From assembly GCF_002104995.1 (NCBI RefSeq), contig NW_024468254.1:682001-746000 (forward strand): a stretch of 64,000 nucleotides of DNA, given 5' to 3'. The notes under the pieces are model-generated. The model saw only the letters and a program-made list of their open reading frames with translations. It had not been told where the DNA came from and did not search any database. The stretch is from Linderina pennispora (Eukaryota; Kickxellomycota; Kickxellomycetes; Kickxellales; Kickxellaceae). The position numbers were made by a program, and so were the translations under genes. This document shows positions 28,848 to 37,703 of the stretch, in pieces (the first letter of the stretch is position 1; each line of letters opens with the position of its first letter).

Positions 28848-29285
28848 ATGAATTTCTCGACACGGGCGCTCCTGAGCACACGCACACGCGTGGGGGTTTT
28901 GCGCAAGCAGGCGGTGACCAAGGCGATGAAGCAGAATATGGACGGGCGGCCGACGCACAATTCGGCGGATCCGCGGTACGACCTCATGAAGAAGGTGCTG
29001 TTCACGGACTCGCCGCGGGCGCTGCCGGAAATGAGCAGCGAGGACATGGAGCGGCATGCGACGATTCTGCGGGCGGACAAGATCCACCGCATGGAGGCGA
29101 GCCGGAACCGGCGGGAGGAGCGGGAGCGCAAGTTCCAGGCAATGGAGGCAGCGTACCAGCGGCTGGAGGCAGCAGACATGCGGCTGTTTGAGGGCGCGTG
29201 TGTGCGCGAGGCCAACACGACATTCCCGCGGCAGATGCGGGTGCCGACCGAGACACCGGGCAACAGGATCTGGGAGTATCTGTAG
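28848..29285 (+). CDS. Mitochondrial large-subunit ribosomal protein mL40 (MRPL28-like)
   Basis: Predicted structural protein of the mitoribosomal large subunit. The 145-residue protein starts with a matrix-targeting sequence (MNFSTRALLSTRTRVGVLRK, Arg/Ser-rich and without acids). A charged helical core (about 70-115) resembles mL40: ILRADKIHRMEASRNRREERERKF, YQRLEAAD. The C-terminal pattern FPRQMRVPTETP then W matches the mL40 end. The ATG at 28848 is chosen because upstream in-frame residues spoil the presequence. Stops 44 bp from the NELF-A stop. Assignment rests on pattern recognition of a divergent family, so it is moderate. Confidence 0.65.
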   Translation: MNFSTRALLSTRTRVGVLRKQAVTKAMKQNMDGRPTHNSADPRYDLMKKVLFTDSPRALPEMSSEDMERHATILRADKIHRMEASRNRREERERKFQAMEAAYQRLEAADMRLFEGACVREANTTFPRQMRVPTETPGNRIWEYL

Positions 29286-29329
29286 AACAAGTAGATTTTT
29301 TCTTTCAGAAGCAGTGGTTGAACAAGTTA

Positions 29330-31096
29330 TCATAAGCGGCGGATGCGGCGGAGCTTGCGCCATTCGCCCTTGGAAATGTCGGCTTGCAGCACCATCAGCT
29401 CCTGGCACACCTTGCCCGGGTGCTGTGCGTCGGGGATCTCCTTCTGGTTGAGCACAATGTCCATTTCGCCAACGACGCCGGGCGGCGGCGGCAGATTGTT
29501 GAAAAAGTTGAACATGATCAGGCGGTTCTCGTCAGTCAGCGCGTTGGTCTCGGCGTAGACTGCGCGCACCTGGTCGTCATTGCCAGCGAACATGCGGTAG
29601 TCGGGCTGAGCGGCTGGCGGCTCGCCTGCAGAATCGTCGCTGGCCGATGCCTCGCCGCTCTCGTGCGATGCGTGCGGTTCGGCGTCGCGGCTCGCGCTGC
29701 TGTTGCGGCGGGGGCGCTTGGGCTGGTGGGCGCGGGCCTCGGCAGCAGCCTGGCGTTTTTCCTCACGCAGGCGACGCTTCTCCTCGCGCTCCTCTTCCCG
29801 CTGACGCCGCTTGGCTTCGCGCTCCTCGGCTAGGCGCTCGCGGCGCTCCTTCAGGGTGGTATCACGTGCCTGCATCATAGTGGTCGACTCGTCCACCGTC
29901 ACCATCTGAATGCGCTTCGGTGCCTGGTACCCGGGTGTGCCTGTGCCAGCCCCACGTCGCGCGCTGTCCAGCCCGCTGGCCGGCAGTGCGGTGTTGGATG
30001 GGGCTGCACGGCGCCGCGGGGCCAGGATCCCGAGCTTGTTGGCGGGCCGAGCTCCAGCGTGGCCGCCCGGTGTGGGCCGCACACCAGCACCGGTTGGTCG
30101 GCCGGCAGGACTGCCCGGTGTGGGCCGCACGCCAACCCCCGCTGGTCGGCCGGCGGGACCGCTTGGCCGCCGCGCCTTGTCGCCATGGAGCGCTGACCCG
30201 TCGGCCTCATCGGCGGCCGCCAGTAGACGCGCCAGCCGTCCGGCGTGGTCGGCCTGATGCGAGGTTTTGACCGTCAGATACCGTGCAGGCGCGCCCGCGG
30301 GCCGATCCTGCTCGGGCTCGTCACCAAACAGGTCCGAAAAGTCCGCCAGCTCCGGGTTGCTTGCGGCCGGACTCATGGCATCGGCAGACGATTCGCGACG
30401 ACTGAGCGTGGGCAGTGCTGACGGGCGTCGCGAGACGGGCTTCTTGATGGTGATCTTTAGCCTGGATGCGGTCTCGGTGATCCGCGCCACCTCCTCCTCG
30501 GTAGGCGGCACGCCGTACATGTACCGGATGTGCTCAGGCGCCATTTCCGCAGCCACCTGCGGGCTGACGTAGCTCAATGCCTCGGTCGACAGCGCCAGCT
30601 GCTGGGCCTCCAGGCTGTCGGCCATCTGCGCGACGCTCTTCTCAATCTCCGCCTGCACTGGGTCGCCCAGCGTCTCCAGGTCGTTCAACCTGCCCGTCAC
30701 TCCGACGTCGCCGATTGTGCTGCCTAATGTACGTACCCAGTCGCTGGATGCGTCCGATTTGGCCAGCGCCGATACGCGCCGCGCTTCCGCCTGCGCTGCA
30801 TGCATTTTGCCCACGCCCACGTGTGCAATGCCCAGCAGAATGTTCAGCTTCTGCGTCTCGTCCAGCGTGTCCCACATTGGCAAGATAGATCCCAGCACAA
30901 ACGGCTTGGTCAGGTCTGATCCGACGTTGGCAGGCACTTGCCAGATCGCCGCGCTGGCCTGCTCGTCAACATCCATGCCTGTGCTGTCTCGCGCTTGCTT
31001 CTGCGCAGCCATCGCCTCGGCTGACACCTTCTGCCCCGGCATTTGGCCTTTGAGCACATCGAGCAGCTTGCTAACATCGGTCTGCGAAGAATCCAT
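29330..31096 (-). CDS. NELF-A-like negative transcription elongation factor
   Basis: 588 residues. The N-terminal region (about 45-150, with SDLTKPFVLGSI, LDETQKLNILLGIAHV, a central WV, and IGDVG) resembles the HDAg-type helical domain of NELF-A. The C-terminal 80 residues (ALTDENRLIMFNFF, GEMDIVLNQKE, QELMVLQADI, GEWRKLRRIRRL) parallel the conserved NELF-A end. The middle is disordered, with Pro/Gly-rich repeats (GRPAGVGVRPTPG-type, two or three copies) and a charged Arg/Glu coiled coil (about 400-450). In animals NELF-A pauses RNA polymerase II with DSIF. NELF is missing from budding yeast, so its presence would be phylogenetically informative. Start taken at the ATG at 31096. Confidence 0.65.
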   Translation of the reverse strand: MDSSQTDVSKLLDVLKGQMPGQKVSAEAMAAQKQARDSTGMDVDEQASAAIWQVPANVGSDLTKPFVLGSILPMWDTLDETQKLNILLGIAHVGVGKMHAAQAEARRVSALAKSDASSDWVRTLGSTIGDVGVTGRLNDLETLGDPVQAEIEKSVAQMADSLEAQQLALSTEALSYVSPQVAAEMAPEHIRYMYGVPPTEEEVARITETASRLKITIKKPVSRRPSALPTLSRRESSADAMSPAASNPELADFSDLFGDEPEQDRPAGAPARYLTVKTSHQADHAGRLARLLAAADEADGSALHGDKARRPSGPAGRPAGVGVRPTPGSPAGRPTGAGVRPTPGGHAGARPANKLGILAPRRRAAPSNTALPASGLDSARRGAGTGTPGYQAPKRIQMVTVDESTTMMQARDTTLKERRERLAEEREAKRRQREEEREEKRRLREEKRQAAAEARAHQPKRPRRNSSASRDAEPHASHESGEASASDDSAGEPPAAQPDYRMFAGNDDQVRAVYAETNALTDENRLIMFNFFNNLPPPPGVVGEMDIVLNQKEIPDAQHPGKVCQELMVLQADISKGEWRKLRRIRRL

Positions 31097-31844
31097 TTTC
31101 AAAACAATCGATGTAGATATAAACGGGATATAACCCTGATACCCTCAACCAAATAGTGCTGCCAAAACTTCTACTTTCGGGGAAATAATTTTGCGAATCA
31201 GCGAGGTATGGAGCGTTCACGTGCCGGCCAATCGCTGCTCTCTGAATACGTTTGCGTAAAATATTCCGTTCTACACGACTGCTCAACCATTTTCATCTGG
31301 AAAGGGGCCTGCCCACGGTCCTGGCCTATCTGCCCTCCATGCAGACGTGCTGGCGCCCCGCTGCAAACACTGGCTCTTGCGGGTCTTTCTACTGGAGTCA
31401 AGGCTTTTTATTGTCACCAGGCTGCTCGTCCACCAGAGTGTGGGTAAATAAGGGGAAAGGAGTCAATTTGATCGTCGGCAGCTTTGCTTGAAAAAGGGCC
31501 GCCAATGAGTAAAATCTAGAAACTAGTGTTCGTGCTATTTCCTCCCCCAGTCGCCGATGTTTTCAATTCCCTTTTGGAGGCGTTACTGGGCGGAAGTCCC
31601 TGGGCCTGTATGACTGAGAGGTCGCCAAGCTGTGCTCTGTTCAACGCAATGATTTTTCCCCTCTGCCCCTCATTTTTTGTTTGGCGTTGCCTTGCTGAGC
31701 TGTTTTTTCTGGCACGCAGTACTTTTTTTCCTGTCCCCGTCCTTTTCATCTCTCCTTTTGCGATTTTTCTCCTCTTCCCCCTTGATATTTTATACCTCTT
31801 ATTATTTTTCTGCTCTTTAGATTCTGCCGCAACTCATTTTAAAA
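31097..31844. promoter_or_regulatory. Divergent promoter region between NELF-A-like and FYR-domain genes
   Basis: About 750 bp between two divergent starts. The part before the FYR gene is strongly pyrimidine-rich (31660-31830) with a TTTTATACC TATA-like element near 31786-31794. No other gene is supported. Confidence 0.45.
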
Positions 31845-33197
31845 ATGCTGTCATATAGAGAAATAGCCGGCGACTTGACAAACAAGGTCAAGCTGGCTCT
31901 GGAGGTAAGATAGCCCACAGCATGTCTCCCGGCCTGGCGGAACAATACCAATACCCATGTCAGTGTTTGCTGGCGCGTGCACGCTGAGTTCAGAATTTTC
32001 TATGCCCACATCTTGTAGAGACGTTCGGAGCTGCTGAAAAACTACGACAGCATCAAAAACAAAATCCAGACCGCACGCATTGAGAACGAGTAAGTATCGC
32101 TGTATGTGTCTGTTTTTGTGGAAAGACCTGGGTGTCAGCACCGCCATTCGCTGCATGCTAACCAGGCCGTTGCGTATGCGTGTCTCTCGGGGATCCCTTG
32201 CAATGCGTGCCTGGATGGCGCGTGCGCTGAGGTGGTTCCAAGCGGGGACAAATATTCATGCATTTGATATAGGCAATTACTCGACATGATCTCGGAGGCC
32301 TATCCGGAAGTCGACGAAGATCTCTCAAGGTAAGCACGCATTTATAATTTTACTGCGTCTGTTTGCTTTTCTTTTTCTATGTTCTTGTTCCAGTCCAAAA
32401 CATTGACATTCCATTGATGCAACGATAGCTCGGACGACGACTGCATGCACTCGGAAAACGAGGCGGGGTGGCGCGGCAGCGCACACAATGGTGGGCGGCT
32501 GCCCGATTTGACCCGCCACGACGACGACGACACACAGCGCAGCCGCCGTAAGCGCGACGTGGCCGCGCTGTCTGACGCATCGCGCCTGACGAAGCGGCGG
32601 CGGCGGCAGGGCAAGCGTGACGACCGCAGCGACCCGAAGCCGATCGAGCCGCTGGAGCGCGACAGCAGCGGCCGCGTGGTCTTCCCGATCGTCATCGGCA
32701 AGGGCCAAGATGAGGTGCGCATCCACGACCTGGGCCGCGTCGTGTGGGACCGCGAGGCTTACCACACCGTGCGGTACATCTGGACCGTGGGCTTCCGCAG
32801 CACCCGCGTCTGCCCCAGTATCAAAGATGCCAGTGCCCGCTGCGTCTACACATCCGAAATCCTCGATGGCGGCGAACTGCCCGTATTCCAGGTCACCGCT
32901 GCCGACATGCCCGACGAGCCCTTCCGCGCCAGCTCCTCCAGCGGCGTCTGGAAGCAGATCCTCGATATCCTGATGGCCAACGGCGTCGGCGTCAAGACAC
33001 ATGCCAGCGGCCCGCAGATGTACGGCCTCAGCAATCTGGGCATCACCAAGGCTATCCAGGAGCTCGAAAACGCCGGCCGCTGCGCCAAATACACCATGCA
33101 GCGGTGGGTCGAGCCCGGCCATGAGCCACGCACCGACACGTCGCCGCCCGCCCCCGCCGAGGACCGCCAGTTTGCCTACAACAGCTCCAACGAATAG
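31845..33197 (+). CDS. FYRN/FYRC-domain nuclear protein, TBRG1-like (four exons)
   Basis: Exons 31845-31904, 32019-32089, 32273-32329 and 32429-33197 join in phase through GTAAG donors and TAG acceptors to a 318-residue protein. The first about 65 residues form a short coiled coil (MLSYREIAGDL, RRSELLKNYDSIKNKI, ENEQLLDMISEAYPE). A basic nuclear-localisation stretch follows (RSRRKRD, KRRRRQGKR). Then come FYRN (about 150-205, GRVVWDREAYHTVRYIW, VGFRSTR) and FYRC (about 215-290, GVWKQIL, GPQMYGLSNLGITKAIQELE). The order of coiled coil, FYRN and FYRC without SET or PHD domains is that of TBRG1, a chromatin-associated protein in animals. The fungal role is unknown. Confidence 0.8.
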
Positions 33198-33507
33198 CCG
33201 AGGCAGCGCTCCCTCTGCGCCTCCAAGCTGCAGCCCTCGACATGTACATTGCCCTCTTCCACCCCCGACTCTCCTCTTTTTCTATACACAAAGTCATAAA
33301 AGATTCTGCGTGGTTGTGCTAAGCTCCACATGCTCAGCCCTGGAAAATAGTCCCTCTGCCAAGTCCCCGATGGGCTCTTTTAAAAGCCCGCTGTGGCGCC
33401 TCAGTCCACACCGCTCTGCCTGCCTGCTTTTTTCTTTGTATTCCGCAACCCATCTCATTTCTCAATTTCGCATTACCTCCTCCCACCCCCTCGCTTCCTT
33501 ACACGCA
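33198..33507. other. Short intergenic region upstream of TVP23
   Basis: 310 bp, CT-rich towards the TVP23 start (33440-33500), consistent with a promoter and leader. No gene is supported, although the TVP23 frame is open upstream. Confidence 0.45.
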
Positions 33508-34161
33508 ATGAGCAACAATAACAACGGCGGGTACTCGAGCGCCCTGAATGTGCAGGTGGATACGCCAGCCGGCCAGCAACCAGCCGAGCAGCAAAACGTG
33601 TTCCAGGTGTCGAGCCATCCCATTGCGCTGCTGTTCCTGATTCTGTTCAAGAGCGGAGCCCTGGCGCTGTACCTGCTGGGCAATTTCTTCACCGACAATT
33701 TCATTCTCATCTTTGTCCTGTGCGTGCTGACGCTGGCGGTGGACTTTTGGACCGTGAAGAACATCTCGGGGCGGCTGCTGGTGGGACTGCGGTGGTGGAA
33801 CGAGGTGCGCGAGGACGGCACGAACGAGTGGATATTCGAGTCGCGCGATCCGTCGTTCCCGGTGAATGCAAGCGACTCGCGCATGTTCTGGGGTGTGCTA
33901 TATGTGACGCCCGTGGTGTGGTCGCTTCTGGCCATCGTGGCCTTTTTCAGCCTAAGGTTCCAATGGCTACTTATTGTCATTATTGCCGTGCTGCTGAGCT
34001 CGGCCAACCTGATCGGCTACCAGCGCTGTGACAAGGACCAGAAGAAGCGCTGGAACCAGCTCGCTGGCGGCAACACGGGCCTGATGGGCGGTCTGATGGG
34101 CGGCCTGGTGTCGAATGCGCTCTCCAATGGTGTCGTGGGCAGGCTGTTCAGCCGCGGCTAA
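33508..34161 (+). CDS. TVP23: Golgi membrane protein TVP23
   Basis: Late-Golgi/trans-Golgi multispanning protein that takes part in vesicular trafficking with YIP-family partners. The 217-residue protein has about four membrane segments: HPIALLFLILFKSGALALYLL, FILIFVLCVLTLAVDFW, MFWGVLYVTPVVWSLLAIVAFF and QWLLIVIIAVLLSSANL. It also has the family hallmarks VDFWTVKNISGRLLVGLRWWN and NLIGYQRCDKD. The ATG at 33508 is the first that excludes out-of-family upstream sequence. Ends 35 bp from the MIM1 stop. Confidence 0.95.
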   Translation: MSNNNNGGYSSALNVQVDTPAGQQPAEQQNVFQVSSHPIALLFLILFKSGALALYLLGNFFTDNFILIFVLCVLTLAVDFWTVKNISGRLLVGLRWWNEVREDGTNEWIFESRDPSFPVNASDSRMFWGVLYVTPVVWSLLAIVAFFSLRFQWLLIVIIAVLLSSANLIGYQRCDKDQKKRWNQLAGGNTGLMGGLMGGLVSNALSNGVVGRLFSRG

Positions 34162-34196
34162 TGTCTTTTATGTTTCTATTCCTCGCTTCTTTTTTT

Positions 34197-34736
34197 TCAG
34201 TCAACATTAAAATCTGCACCTGGCTTGTCAGCGACCGGGAAGACGCGGTTGTCACGGTTCTTGACCATGAGCGGCCTTGCGCCCCTCCATCCCCACCGGA
34301 ACATCAGCTCGTTGGCGAAGATTTCGCCCATGCCGGCCATTACGCCGGTAATGAACGGCAGCACCATGTACAGGGCCGTGAACCGCAACACGCTGCTCCA
34401 TGACGGCACCCTCTGCCACCATTTCTTTTGCGGCTCCACCGGATGCTTGAAGCTGTTCTTGTAGCCGCCGTGACGCGGATCAAATAGGTCGGGCGATTCT
34501 AGCTGCCGCTGCGTCGCCGCAATGTAGGCGCGCATGTCCGAGACTGCATTGGGTGCTGGCGGCTGCATTGGGTCCTGACTGATACCGGGAATTGAGGGGA
34601 ATCCGCGCAGGTGTGGAGGCGTCGGCGGCGACGGAATGCGGTCGTCTACTGAGCCTGTCAGGGGCCCCTCGGAAACATTGTCTGGTGCTGCCTCGTACTC
34701 TGGCTCCTTGGGCACCTCTGCGTACTGCTGTGACAT
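34197..34736 (-). CDS. MIM1: Mitochondrial outer-membrane import factor MIM1 (TOM13 family)
   Basis: The MIM complex inserts signal-anchored and multispanning proteins into the mitochondrial outer membrane and helps TOM assembly. The 179-residue protein has a Pro-rich cytosolic N-terminal half and a single membrane segment near 120-142 (LYMVLPFITGVMAGMGEIFANEL). This carries the family LPF..G.M.G.GE.FA.EL pattern, including the glycine spacing used for helix packing. The FRWGW and downstream VFP also match. The family is essentially fungal, which supports the organism call. Convergent with TVP23. Confidence 0.9.
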   Translation of the reverse strand: MSQQYAEVPKEPEYEAAPDNVSEGPLTGSVDDRIPSPPTPPHLRGFPSIPGISQDPMQPPAPNAVSDMRAYIAATQRQLESPDLFDPRHGGYKNSFKHPVEPQKKWWQRVPSWSSVLRFTALYMVLPFITGVMAGMGEIFANELMFRWGWRGARPLMVKNRDNRVFPVADKPGADFNVD

Positions 34737-34952
34737 TGGTGTTTAGACAGTATCAAAAAAAGAAACGACAGGATATGCGATGATCTCCCAAACTCTTACA
34801 CTCATAGCCGCAAGTCATCAGGAACACCTCTGAGCTGCGAGTCACAGCCCTTATGGCCAACACAGCGATATACTGGATGACCACATCGATGCTGCAGTGT
34901 AATCGAATGATATTTATTGATGTCGATACGATGTGCCCTCATTACTCCCCCT

Positions 34953-35597
34953 TCAAATCAGCTTCTTCTGGTGGAAGAACCGGCGCAGCGACAGCACCTG
35001 GTACACTGCAACGCCGATAAGCACGGCGATCGAGAATAAGCCAAAGTTCTTGACACGCGCATTCATATGCTCGTTCGAGTCTCTGAACGAGCTCTCGCGC
35101 TGCTTCAGATACTGCAGCTCATCCTGCACGTCCTCCAAGTGCATCGCCAGCCGCCTCAGCTCGATCTCCATCGGCTTGAGCTTCTGCTCGCTCTGCAGCT
35201 TGCCGAAATCCTCCGCGTCCGCGCCCGACTGCATCTTGAACTGCACCGTCAGCGCCCGCCCGTCCGGCGCCTGGCCCGCGTCCAGCACGTTCTGGAAGCA
35301 CACAATCACGTTGGCGTGCGCCTGCGTGTCGAACCGGAACACCACGTCGTCCACGTGCTTGCGCGCTCCGTACTGGTTCATGTGCGGGCTGTCGTCGTGG
35401 ATCTCCATGTTCAGCGCCTGTCCCGGGAATCCAGGCAGCACCTTCGTCACTACCTTCACATGAACGCCCTTCGGCAGCCACTGCGACAGGCACCGCCGAT
35501 CGTGCGTGCCGTCATGTCCAGCCGTCAAATCAAACTCAATTGCCGTGGCCACTGCCATGAGCAGCGCCAGCAGCGCAAACATAACCGTCGACTTCAT
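34953..35597 (-). CDS. p24-family cargo receptor (EMP24/GP25L, ERV25-like)
   Basis: Type I membrane protein of COPII/COPI vesicles that selects cargo between ER and Golgi. The 214 residues comprise a signal peptide (MKSTVMFALLALLMAVATA) and a GOLD domain (about 20-120) with the conserved Cys pair (RRCLSQ and VIVCFQN). A luminal coiled coil follows (about 140-185, LRRLAMHLEDVQDELQYLK), then one membrane span (FGLFSIAVLIGVAVYQVLSL). The cytosolic tail RRFFHQKKLI has the FF motif for COPII and KK for COPI. The N-terminal pattern and tail suit the p24-delta (ERV25) subfamily, but subfamily is inferred. Start at 35597 because upstream in-frame residues precede the signal peptide. Confidence 0.9.
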   Translation of the reverse strand: MKSTVMFALLALLMAVATAIEFDLTAGHDGTHDRRCLSQWLPKGVHVKVVTKVLPGFPGQALNMEIHDDSPHMNQYGARKHVDDVVFRFDTQAHANVIVCFQNVLDAGQAPDGRALTVQFKMQSGADAEDFGKLQSEQKLKPMEIELRRLAMHLEDVQDELQYLKQRESSFRDSNEHMNARVKNFGLFSIAVLIGVAVYQVLSLRRFFHQKKLI

Positions 35598-35918
35598 TGC
35601 TACTTTTGATGTGTTCCTATAATTGCAGTGAATAATAAGAAAAGAGGAGGAATCTATCCAATGAACTGAGATGGGGGAAGATGTAAGGTCAGAGATGTGC
35701 AAAAACGAATTTGCTTGCCAGCTGAGTTGCAAGTCGGTCCTGTCTGTTCGCTGTTGGTGAGTGCTAGTGAGGCAAAGACCGCGGCGTGCTCAAGCTGTGT
35801 TTTTCAAGAGCCGCTCCTGGCTGACGCTGCTACACCTCATTGGTCGCTGGGCTGATTCAATCGCTAATCTTCATACTCTGATCATAATATATGCAAGCGA
35901 GGTTCTGCCAGAAATATT
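35598..35918. other. Intergenic region between p24 gene and left inverted-repeat arm
   Basis: About 320 bp; the p24 promoter is expected here. No gene seen. The boundary with the repeat arm is near TTGTGAAGCTTG. Confidence 0.4.
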
Positions 35919-37703
35919 TTGTGAAGCTTGCCAGTGCGTGGTGCAGCTAAATACTACGTCTATCGAGCACCAGAATCTGCCAGGCAGATAAATACACACA
36001 TGCTCTGTGCTTCCCCACGACAATGTAGACAGCACCGGATAAATTGCCTTGCTGTAAGGCTGCTGTGGTTACAGCATAATTTATCACATCTGTTGCCATT
36101 CTTCCGGAGGTTGACTCAGGGGCTGAGTTGGCAAGAAGGTTGGGCTGGGCCATTGGATGTGCGAGGACCTGGCTCTCATGGTGATGCAACCCATGCACCA
36201 AACTGCACCACTGGGCTCCTTGCTATCTGTCTGTCTGTCTGTCTGTCTGCCTTTCTGTCTCTACGCTAGATGCCGGCTTATCTGAACATCGCCAGCGCTC
36301 GCCAACCTGACTGCCACCATCTGCTATGCTCGGCACCTATTTCCTCGAGCTTATTTTCTCACCACCTTTTCTGCCATCTTCTCTGCGATTGATCATCATT
36401 TAGTTCTGGTGTCATATGCCTCGACAAGCTTGCCGGCACACTGAGGCGGCAGCTGCGACCTTAAATTGCGACTGTTGTGACTGGCAGCCTCTGAAACAAA
36501 TGTCTTTTCTTTATTCTCACAAACATGATTTCCACACATCCCAATGGCCACCACGTCGCAGCACTGGATGCTGCTGTTATGTGTGATCCGACCAAGATCC
36601 TCTGTATCCGTCAAGCATGCAGCAAGCCCATCGACAACATTTCTGGAAGCGGCGGCAGCAGCAGTGACAGGGACACCGACAACTCCGTGTACTGCTCGCC
36701 AGCCTGTCTCTACTCTGACGCACTCGATCGCCACCGCCGCCAGTCATCAGCACTCGGCAGCCCATCCTACCTCAACGCAAGCGTCAGGACCGATGACTCA
36801 TTGCAGCTGCAACTGCAGAAGCAGCAGCAGCAGCCACCGTCACCGCCGCACATCTCCACGTCGCTGCTGATCCGCCGTGGCATTGATCCGTGGGCAGCAC
36901 CCGACGACATTGCGCTGCGCCAGATCGTGGGCCGCATGCTGGCCGAGGCACTGGCAGTGCATGTGGCCTCGCCAAGCAATGCCGAGAACAGCTGGGCGAT
37001 CGAGAACGAGGCATACCGCCTGTCGTACCACAGCGCCTACACAGCCGATGCCATGAGCGCCAGCAGGCAGTACTACCAGCACATAAGCATGGTGCTTGTA
37101 AGCCGCCTTCGTGCTGAGGGTGCCCTGGTCCACCTGCTGGCTGCTGGGCACATGCCGCCGGATATTCTGTGCCGCCACCTGGCGTGCGGGTAGGTGGGCA
37201 AGAGGCACAGGCCAGGTTTCATTTTTTTTTCTGTGCTCTCGAAAAACTCCAGCCAATGAAACGGCGCTTGCCATAACTCTGATTGTGCGCCTGGCTGTGG
37301 CCCGCAGGCTTAAATTGCAGCACGACAGGTTCGCCCTGCGGGCGGGGCTTCCCCCTTTTTCCCTTATCCTTATGCACGGGTTTTTCGCCTGTCAGTGAAG
37401 TTCCGACTGAGACGGTGAGTTGCTTTTACGCAAACTATTCAATACCCATTCCTCGGCTGGCTGCCCCTCTGGGGCGGTAGGCTGAGGAAATTTTTGTATG
37501 CCCCCGAGGGCAGCCCTTCCACCCACACCAGCTATCACAACAAAAGCAATGCGAGAGACGCTCCAGCACATGCACCACGGGGCATCGCAAGCACGCCTTT
37601 GCAGCTGTTGGAGAGCTGCCTGTCTAATGTGTGTATCTGTGCACTCCATGCCATGACTGCTGGCTGCTCAGAGTGTTAACCCCGTGTTGCTATTAGGGCT
37701 ATA
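35919..37703 (+). repeat. Left arm of a ~1.79-kb inverted repeat
   Basis: The sequence matches the reverse complement of 42155-43943 almost perfectly. The inner about 1.3 kb looks identical, since all predicted translations on both strands agree. The outer about 350 bp carries scattered substitutions and a different number of a TCTG tetranucleotide (36224-36250). The arm contains one complete TFIIS-central-domain-like gene. Arm ends were placed where alignment by eye stops: TTGTGAAGCTTG on the outside, TATTAGG(G/A)CTATA on the inside. No obvious target-site duplication flanks the pair. Confidence 0.93.
36525..37193 (+). CDS. TFIIS-central-domain-like protein, copy 1 (left arm)
   Basis: 222 residues. 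Near the N-terminus a Cys-rich element (CIRQACSKPID, then VYCSPACLYSD, about 28-69) resembles a small zinc-binding motif. A Gln/Pro-rich linker follows, then a helical domain (about 118-220; LRQIVGRMLAEALAV, WAIENEAYRL, YYQHISMVLVSRL, LVHLLAAGHMPPDILC). Its pattern matches the central domain (domain II) of TFIIS and of PHD-TFIISM proteins such as BYE1, PHF3 and DIDO, which bind RNA polymerase II. No TFIIS zinc ribbon or SPOC domain is present, so it would bind without stimulating cleavage; this is inference. The C-terminus may extend through an intron (GTAGGT follows). Identical in sequence to copy 2. Confidence 0.6.
   Translation: MISTHPNGHHVAALDAAVMCDPTKILCIRQACSKPIDNISGSGGSSSDRDTDNSVYCSPACLYSDALDRHRRQSSALGSPSYLNASVRTDDSLQLQLQKQQQQPPSPPHISTSLLIRRGIDPWAAPDDIALRQIVGRMLAEALAVHVASPSNAENSWAIENEAYRLSYHSAYTADAMSASRQYYQHISMVLVSRLRAEGALVHLLAAGHMPPDILCRHLACG

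Noticed and set aside
33001-33507. N-terminal extension of TVP23
   Set aside because: The frame overlaps the end of the FYR-domain gene and is Pro/Ser-rich; TVP23 homology begins at the ATG at 33508.
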